Source: Gemmatimonadota bacterium
Lineage (GTDB): Bacteria; Gemmatimonadota; Gemmatimonadetes; Gemmatimonadales; GWC2-71-9
Direction: 5' to 3'
Assembly: GCA_003221075.1 (NCBI GenBank)
Contig: QHUF01000081.1
Location: forward strand, 1 to 8,757
Length of the DNA: 8,757 nt
Shown here: piece after piece, positions 1 to 4,272 of the stretch
Layout: every line of letters begins with the position of its first letter
Numbering within the stretch: the first letter of the stretch is position 1
Program-made: the position numbers and the translations under genes
Notes under the pieces: model-generated
Told to the model about the DNA's origin: nothing
The model's database searches: none
Seen by the model: the letters and a program-made list of their open reading frames with translations, nothing else

Positions 1-552
1 CGGCCCGACAGGCTTGATCGCGAACGCCATCACCGCCTTGCCCATGAGGTTGAGATCATGATCGGGCACGGGATTGCGCACGGGTGGCTGTGAGCGCAGG
101 AACGAGAACACGGCCACGATGTCGGCGTCGCTCAGCTCGTGAAACTCCATGAACGGAATCGCGGCGCGGCCGTCAGCTCGCACACCGTAGCGCAGGATCC
201 GCGTGATGTCGCCATCGCTCCGGCGCCCAATTCCGGTCGCACTGTCGGGCGTCAGATTCGGCACGCGGATCGTTCCAAGGGGAATCGGGAACTCCACTCC
301 CCCGCTCAGGCTTGGCGAGCTGCCTGTCAGCAGCGACGCATAGTCCGCGGCGGCGGTGTGGCAATCTGAGCAGTGGGCCGGTCCGTAGGCCAGGTAACGG
401 CCGCGGGCGATGACCACGGAATCACGTGACGCCGCCAGCTTGGGATACGGTGCCTGGAAGCGCCTGTCCCACCGCACGCTTATCGTAATGGCCAGAACAG
501 CGAGAACGAGCACAACGGCCGCGCCGAGCCCGAGCAATACCTTCCGAATCAT
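1..552 (-). CDS. Membrane-anchored c-type cytochrome (partial, C-terminus beyond left edge)
   Basis: I read this frame directly from the reverse strand: it is open from the ATG at 552-550 to the window edge, 184 codons. A hydrophobic segment at about residues 4-24, after the start MIRK, is an uncleaved anchor or signal helix. The heme-binding motif CSDCH is at residues 61-65 (Cys61, Cys64, His65), preceded by RGRYLAYGPAH. A second conserved block, IPFMEFHELSDADI, supplies Met135 as the likely distal heme ligand and leads into a helix ending FLRSQPPV. This layout is typical of periplasmic electron-transfer cytochromes. The sequence goes on past the usual end of one domain (NPVPDHDLNLMGKAV), so a second heme domain may lie outside the window. 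A GGGAGG at 568-563 lies 10 nt before the ATG. The gene is divergent from the DGPF/sigma operon across 94 bp. The redox partner cannot be told from this fragment. Confidence 0.88.
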   Translation of the reverse strand, partial: MIRKVLLGLGAAVVLVLAVLAITISVRWDRRFQAPYPKLAASRDSVVIARGRYLAYGPAHCSDCHTAAADYASLLTGSSPSLSGGVEFPIPLGTIRVPNLTPDSATGIGRRSDGDITRILRYGVRADGRAAIPFMEFHELSDADIVAVFSFLRSQPPVRNPVPDHDLNLMGKAVMAFAIKPVGP

Positions 553-578
553 GCGAATCGAGCCTCCCGATGATCGAT

Positions 579-605
579 TGTCGATTTCGCGATTCCCCAG
601 ACGAC
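579..605 (+). promoter_or_regulatory. Candidate ECF sigma promoter (TGTCGA-N17-CGAC) for the DGPF/sigma operon
   Basis: A TGTCGA at 579-584 is followed after exactly 17 nt by CGAC at 602-605, and the first DGPF gene starts at 647. The spacing suits an ECF -35/-10 pair, and the hexamer agrees with the target motif reported for ECF42 sigma factors as I remember it (TGTCGA with a CGA-type -10). Transcription would start around 611-616 and give a 5' UTR of roughly 30 nt. The -35 overlaps a small dyad, ATCGA-TTG-TCGAT, at 573-585. TCGA-rich words are common in GC-rich DNA, so this is a motif-based inference. Confidence 0.5.
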
Positions 606-636
606 TACATGGTGCCTAAGCATATTTCACCAGATC

Positions 637-642
637 GGAGGA
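637..642 (+). promoter_or_regulatory. Strong Shine-Dalgarno of first DGPF gene
   Basis: GGAGGA lies 4 nt before the ATG at 647. The leader and the first codons (GGAGGA-N-GCC-ATGAAATAC) recur almost unchanged at 1007-1022 in front of the second DGPF gene, so the tandem duplication included the ribosome binding site. Confidence 0.8.
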
Positions 643-646
643 CGCC

Positions 647-991
647 ATGAAATACTTGTGCCTGGTTTACCAGGAAGAGAAGCAGGAAGTGAACGTTCCG
701 GCAGAGCAGGTCGAGCAGGCCAAGAAGGACTATTGGGCCTTTGCGGAAGACATCAAGAAGAGCGGCCACTACGTCGGGAGTAACGGGCTCAAGCACACCG
801 ACGCCGCCACGACCGTCCGGGTACGAAACGGCAAGGTTTCGACCACAGACGGGCCGTTCGCCGAGACCAAGGAGCAGCTTGGCGGCTACTTCCTCATCGA
901 GGCCAAGGATCTGAACGACGCCATCCAGGTGGCGGCGCGCATTCCATCAGCCAAGTGGGGATCCATCGAAGTCCGCCCCATCTGGGGATAA
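647..991 (+). CDS. YCII-related / DGPF-domain protein, first copy
   Basis: This 114-residue protein covers the usual length of a single YCII-related (DGPF) alpha/beta-barrel domain. It starts MKYLCLVYQEE, the typical first strand, and carries the name-giving motif DGPF at residues 68-71 within TTDGPFAETKEQLGGY. It ends with a conserved block, AKDLNDAIQVAARIP, followed by IEVRPI. The protein is presumably cytoplasmic, since no signal peptide is seen. DGPF proteins are the conserved genomic partners of ECF42 sigma factors. Their biochemical role is not established, although the distantly related E. coli YciI fold suggests small-molecule binding or catalysis. The gene is first in a plus-strand operon: the second copy follows after 25 nt and the sigma factor after that. 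The two copies align without gaps over 114 residues, with about 69 identical positions by hand count. Confidence 0.9.
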   Translation: MKYLCLVYQEEKQEVNVPAEQVEQAKKDYWAFAEDIKKSGHYVGSNGLKHTDAATTVRVRNGKVSTTDGPFAETKEQLGGYFLIEAKDLNDAIQVAARIPSAKWGSIEVRPIWG

Positions 992-1006
992 CTGTTCACC
1001 CGCAGT

Positions 1007-1012
1007 GGAGGA
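1007..1012 (+). promoter_or_regulatory. Shine-Dalgarno that decides the start of the second DGPF gene
   Basis: GGAGGA lies 4 nt before the ATG at 1017. An in-frame GTG at 1005 overlaps this element and would give four extra residues (MEEA) before the conserved MKYLCLIY. The ribosome binding site, and the match to the first copy, select ATG 1017. Confidence 0.8.
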
Positions 1013-1016
1013 AGCC

Positions 1017-1373
1017 ATGAAATACCTGTGCTTGATCTACGAGGACGAGAAGGCCTGGCAGAACATGTCGGAGGCCGACATGCAGAAGGGCATGGCGGAG
1101 TACAACGCATTCACGGAAAACATCAAGAAGAACGGCAACTATGTCGGCGGGGAAGCGCTGCAGCCCACCACCACGGCGAAGGCCGTGCGCGTGCGGAACG
1201 GCAAGATTTCCGCAACGGACGGGCCCTACGTCGAGACAAAAGAACAGCTCGGCGGCTACTACCTGATCAAGGCGAAAGACCTGAACGACGCCGTGCAGGT
1301 GGCGTCGCGGATCCCGGGCGCGAAGCATGGCACCATCGAGGTCCGTCCGATCATGGAGTTTAACCAGCCGTAG
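1017..1373 (+). CDS. YCII-related / DGPF-domain protein, second copy
   Basis: From the ATG at 1017 this gives 118 residues, a single YCII-related domain and a tandem paralogue of the gene just upstream. The first strand is MKYLCLIYEDEK. The signature is DGPY at residues 68-71, a Phe-to-Tyr change from the usual DGPF, within SATDGPYVETKEQLGGYY. The conserved C-terminal block AKDLNDAVQVASRIPGAKHG is followed by IEVRPI and a short extra tail, MEFNQP. Identity with the first copy is concentrated after residue 57, while residues 13-28 have diverged almost completely. The two copies therefore probably differ in substrate or partner. The TAG stop at 1371-1373 overlaps the point where the homology of the sigma factor frame begins, so the two are probably translationally coupled. 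No signal peptide is seen. The function is not known beyond the association with ECF42. Confidence 0.9.
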   Translation: MKYLCLIYEDEKAWQNMSEADMQKGMAEYNAFTENIKKNGNYVGGEALQPTTTAKAVRVRNGKISATDGPYVETKEQLGGYYLIKAKDLNDAVQVASRIPGAKHGTIEVRPIMEFNQP

Positions 1374-2554
1374 ACACGATCGAGGCGATCTACCGGGCCG
1401 AATCCCGCCGCGTTCTGTCCACTCTGATTCGTCTCCTCGGCGACTTCGATCTCGCCGAGGAGGCGCTTCAGGATGCGTTCGCGGCGGCGGTCGAGCGCTG
1501 GCCGATAGAAGGCGTACCGGCCAGCCCGCGGTCCTGGCTGATTTCTACGGGACGCTTCCGTGCGATCGACCGGCTGCGCAAGCGCCGGCGCGAAGTCCCC
1601 GGTGAACTCGATGTAGCGGAGGAGACTGCCGAGATCGAGAACTACGACGTGGTAGATGACCGCCTTCGCCTCATTTTCACCTGCTGTCACCCTGCATTGA
1701 ATCCCGATGCACAAGTCGCCATGACGCTGCGCGAGATTTGCGGACTCACGACCGAGCAGGTCGCGGCGGCCTTTCTCATCACCGCGCCGGCGCTGGCCCA
1801 GCGCATCGTTCGCGCCAAGACCAAGATCCGCGACGCCCGGATCCCCTACGACGTCCCCGAGCGTGCGGACCTCCCGGATCGTCTCGCGAGCGTGCTGCAC
1901 GTCGTCTATCTCGTCTTCAATCAGGGCTACTTCACTCGCGCCGACCTCGCGACCGAGGCGATCCGCCTGGGACGCCTTCTCGTCGACCTGCTTCCCGAGC
2001 CCGAGGCGATGGGACTGCTCGCGCTGATGCTGCTGCACGACGCCCGGCGCGCGACCCGTACGACCGCTGCGGGTGAGCTGATCCCGCTCGAGGAGCAGGA
2101 CCGGTCCCGATGGAATCAGACGCAGATAGAGGAAGGCGTTGCGCTGGTCCAACGCGCCTTGACGTCGCGAGGATTCGGGCCCTTTACACTGCAGGCCGCG
2201 ATTGCGGCGTTGCACGCCGAGGCGCCGAGCTCGGCCGCGACCGATTGGGCGCAGATCGTCGGGCTGTACGACGTCCTGGTCCGGGCCGAGCCGTCATCGG
2301 TCATCGAGCTGAACCGCGCCGCTGCGATCGCGATGCGCGACGGCCCCGAACACGGCCTCGCGCTCATCGATGCGATCCTCGCCCGAGGGGTGCTACAGGA
2401 CTATCATCTCACGCACGCGGCCCGGGCCGATCTGCTCCGGCGACTCGGCCGCAAGGCCGACGCACGATCCGCTTACGAGCGGGCGTTGGAGCTCGCCGTC
2501 GAGGAACCGGAGCGGCGACTGCTCGAGCGAAGGCTGCGCGAGCTGAGATTATGA
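1370..2554 (+). CDS. ECF42-type RNA polymerase sigma factor with C-terminal DUF6596/TPR-like extension; start codon unclear
   Basis: The frame is open from 1364 (after a TAA at 1361-1363) to the TGA at 2552-2554. Numbered from GTA 1370, the product is 394 residues, about full length for this group. Region sigma-2 is at about residues 3-75 (IEAIYRAESRRVL, DLAEEALQDAFAAAVERWP, SPRSWLISTGRFRAIDRLRK). Region sigma-4 is at about 95-155 (RLRLIFTCCHPAL, REICGLTTEQVAAAF, a helix-turn-helix). The extension from about 170 holds the conserved LHVVYLVFNQGY, LLALMLLHDARR and, near the C-terminus, helical repeats (VIELNRAAAIAMRDGPEHGL). ECF42 proteins use such an extension in place of an anti-sigma factor and sit next to DGPF genes, as here. 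The oddity is that codons 1364-1648 contain no ATG, GTG or TTG. The first canonical start, GTG 1649, would delete sigma-2. A GGAG at 1355-1358 lies 11 nt before GTA 1370. Options are a rare start (GTA, or ATC 1379, CTG 1415, ATT 1427), a recent mutation, or a base error. Confidence 0.85.
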   Translation, partial: VDTIEAIYRAESRRVLSTLIRLLGDFDLAEEALQDAFAAAVERWPIEGVPASPRSWLISTGRFRAIDRLRKRRREVPGELDVAEETAEIENYDVVDDRLRLIFTCCHPALNPDAQVAMTLREICGLTTEQVAAAFLITAPALAQRIVRAKTKIRDARIPYDVPERADLPDRLASVLHVVYLVFNQGYFTRADLATEAIRLGRLLVDLLPEPEAMGLLALMLLHDARRATRTTAAGELIPLEEQDRSRWNQTQIEEGVALVQRALTSRGFGPFTLQAAIAALHAEAPSSAATDWAQIVGLYDVLVRAEPSSVIELNRAAAIAMRDGPEHGLALIDAILARGVLQDYHLTHAARADLLRRLGRKADARSAYERALELAVEEPERRLLERRLRELRL

Positions 2555-2556
2555 TG

Positions 2557-2590
2557 TTTGGGGCGGCGCGACTAGCCCAAACCGCGCCGC
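2557..2590 (+). other. Two overlapping, mutually exclusive hairpins between sigma factor and barrel gene
   Basis: Stem A pairs TTTGGG (2557-2562) with CCCAAA (2576-2581). Stem B pairs GCGGCGCG (2563-2570) with CGCGCCGC (2583-2590) around a 12-nt loop. The 5' arm of B lies in the loop of A, so only one can form at a time. No T-run follows stem B, so it is not a standard intrinsic terminator. It could be a weak terminator, a leader structure for the gene at 2609, or chance complementarity in GC-rich DNA. Confidence 0.35.
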
Positions 2591-2608
2591 GCAGTACATG
2601 TTACAGGC

Positions 2609-3286
2609 ATGCGAGTGGTTGTGTCCGCATTGCTGCTGCTAGTCGGCGCGGAGCGCGCCGCGGCGCAGCTGTGCGCCGGCAACAGCAACTTCTCGCTCTC
2701 GCACTTCCATTCTGCAGTCGATGTCGATATCGACAAGCTCGCGCATCGATACACGGCCGAGTTCAGGTATCGCTATCGACACTTCTTTGGCGGCCTGGAG
2801 TACGGACTCAAGTCATGGGAGATCACCAGCCTTAACGGCACGTCACGCGCGTTCGGCGTGACGGTGGGTCTGACCGCTCAGCACGCCAAATCGAAGCTCG
2901 ATCTGTGCCCGTTCCTCTCCTACCGGTCGGTCGCAGGGCCGGAGGAGATCAACGGTTCGCCCTGGAGATTCGACGAGAAATCGTACTCGGCGGGGTTGAG
3001 CATGGGTTACCTGGCGGTACGGACGAAACTCTGGGACCTCACGCCCACGGCCACCCTTGCCTTCGCGACGGGTAATCCCAAGCTCACGACGGCCACCGGA
3101 GGCAGCCTGGCGACCTACCAGGATTTCTGCTGCGGATCGCAGTCGTTCTCGTCGCTCCGGCTCGGCGTCGGCTTGGGATTCTCGGACGACATCACGCTCA
3201 TACCAGCGGTCAGCTGGCCGCTCGGCGACATGGGACAGACGACGTACGCCGTGGTGGTTGCGTTTCGGCTGGGAAAAGGGATCTAG
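2609..3286 (+). CDS. Exported beta-rich protein, probable small outer-membrane beta-barrel; function unknown
   Basis: This 225-residue protein has a typical Sec signal peptide: a short n-region (MR), a hydrophobic core VVVSALLLLVG, and AAA before Q20 as the likely cleavage site. The mature part alternates polar and apolar residues in segments that look like amphipathic strands (YTAEFRYRYRHFFGGLEYGL, SYSAGLSMGYLAVRT, SSLRLGVGLGFSDDI, TTYAVVVAFRLG), separated by short Gly/Asn turns. The size and pattern suit an 8- to 10-strand barrel, but I recognise no specific family. It has several cysteines (C22, one in DLCPF, and a CC pair in DFCCG), which is unusual for a barrel. The ATG at 2609 has only a weak CAGG ahead of it, but the signal peptide supports this start. 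It lies 54 nt after the sigma factor and could be in the same transcript or a target of it. Its TAG shares CTAG with the stop of the convergent reductase gene. Confidence 0.7.
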   Translation: MRVVVSALLLLVGAERAAAQLCAGNSNFSLSHFHSAVDVDIDKLAHRYTAEFRYRYRHFFGGLEYGLKSWEITSLNGTSRAFGVTVGLTAQHAKSKLDLCPFLSYRSVAGPEEINGSPWRFDEKSYSAGLSMGYLAVRTKLWDLTPTATLAFATGNPKLTTATGGSLATYQDFCCGSQSFSSLRLGVGLGFSDDITLIPAVSWPLGDMGQTTYAVVVAFRLGKGI

Positions 3287-4272
3287 TCCTCCGCGTACCA
3301 GTTCTTGTCCCACGCGTGGGGCTTGAGCTTCGAAAGCATCCCGGCCGGTAGCGCGCCTTTCGTCGACACCATCGCGTTCTGACGGACGTGGGCCGGCCGG
3401 CGCATTCCCGGAATGACTGTCGAGACCTCCGATGACGATAGGACGAACCGCAGCGCCAGCTCGGGCAGCGTCTCGACCTGATCATCCAGCACCTGGGCAA
3501 GCTCTTTCCCTCGCCGCTCCGCCTCCGCCTTGCGATCGCCGGCGAAATACTGCGCGCGCCAGTCACCCGCGGGAAAGACAGTGTTGGCCTTGATCTGACC
3601 GGTGAGCGCCCCTTCGTCGAAGGGTACGCGCACGATGATGCCGAGCGGCTTCTGCCGGGCGAGCGCGAACAGCGCCTTTTCCGGCGAGCGATCGTAGATG
3701 TTGTAGATCACCTGCGCGGTTTCGAAGAGCGGATCGGCGAGGATGCGCAGCGCCGTCTCGGGTGCGTGGTCGTTGATCGAGATCCCCCAGTGCAGGACCT
3801 TCCCTTCTTCTTTCAGGCGCACGATCTGCCGGTACGACGCCTCCCACTCGGGATCCGAGAACCACGCGTCGTTCCACACGTGCAGCTGCTGCACGTGCAG
3901 CGCTTCCATGCGGAGATTCTTGAGCGATTGCTCGGTGCTCGAGGCGATATAGTTGGCGGGGAAGACGTCGCCGAGTTTGTAGCTGGCCTTGCCGGGCCAC
4001 TCGCGATTCATCGGCGGGATCTTTGTGGCAACGACGGCGCGGTTGCCGCGGATTTCGTCCTTCAGCGTCTCACCGATCACGCGCTCGCTGTGGCCGTTGC
4101 CATAGGCGAGAGCGGTATCGAAGAAGGTGATGCCCTGCTCCACCGCTTCGCGCAGCGCCTTGCGACCTTCACTGTCGTCCACGCCGCGCCACATCTCGCC
4201 GCCGATACCCCAGGCACCGAAGCCGACTTCGCTGACGCGGTATCCCGTATCTCCGAGCGGACGACTCTTCAT
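3283..4272 (-). CDS. Aldo/keto reductase (NADPH-dependent oxidoreductase)
   Basis: This 329-residue protein covers the full length of the aldo/keto reductase (beta/alpha)8 barrel. It opens with MKSRPLGDTGYRVSEVGFGAWGIGG, the classical first strand and loop. The catalytic tetrad is complete: Asp52 and Tyr57 in FFDTALAYGNGHSE, Lys84 in VVATKIPP, and His131 in VQQLHVWND. The last third has the family block ALRFVLSSSEVSTVIPGMRRPAHVRQN, which in relatives forms the cofactor-binding end of the barrel. Such enzymes reduce aldehydes, ketones or keto-sugars with NAD(P)H in the cytoplasm; the substrate cannot be told here. It is the last gene of a three-gene minus-strand operon, and its ATG overlaps the TGA of the upstream propeller gene (ATGA at 4272-4269). 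A good AAGGAG lies at 4285-4280, 7 nt before the start and inside the upstream gene. Its stop overlaps that of the convergent barrel gene. Confidence 0.93.
   Translation of the reverse strand: MKSRPLGDTGYRVSEVGFGAWGIGGEMWRGVDDSEGRKALREAVEQGITFFDTALAYGNGHSERVIGETLKDEIRGNRAVVATKIPPMNREWPGKASYKLGDVFPANYIASSTEQSLKNLRMEALHVQQLHVWNDAWFSDPEWEASYRQIVRLKEEGKVLHWGISINDHAPETALRILADPLFETAQVIYNIYDRSPEKALFALARQKPLGIIVRVPFDEGALTGQIKANTVFPAGDWRAQYFAGDRKAEAERRGKELAQVLDDQVETLPELALRFVLSSSEVSTVIPGMRRPAHVRQNAMVSTKGALPAGMLSKLKPHAWDKNWYAED
3877..3897. repeat. Perfect 9-bp inverted repeat with 3-nt centre inside the reductase gene
   Basis: CACGTGCAG, then CTG, then CTGCACGTG. The 21 bp also contain two copies of CACGTG. 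On the coding strand it encodes HVQQLHV and includes the catalytic His131 codon, so protein constraint may explain it entirely. Confidence 0.5.

Noticed and set aside
1005..1016. GTG 1005 as start of the second DGPF gene
   Set aside because: It overlaps the Shine-Dalgarno, and the first copy starts at the equivalent of ATG 1017.
1361..1373. Programmed frameshift fusing the second DGPF protein to the sigma factor
   Set aside because: The sigma frame has TAA at 1361 and the DGPF frame stops at 1371, so the shift would have to occur in the few codons between, where there is no slippery sequence. A coupled but separate start explains the layout better.
1259..2215. 318-residue minus-strand open frame across the sigma factor
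   Set aside because: It lies opposite the conserved sigma-2, sigma-4 and extension coding and crosses the end of the second DGPF gene. It has no recognisable domain.
2557..2590. H-type pseudoknot made of both stems
   Set aside because: The connecting loops would be 0 and 1 nt across stems of 8 and 6 bp, which is sterically implausible. The two stems are better read as alternatives.
2110..2835. 241-residue plus-strand open frame
   Set aside because: It overlaps both the sigma factor and the barrel gene in another frame and is Arg/Ala-rich with no motif, a typical GC-rich shadow.
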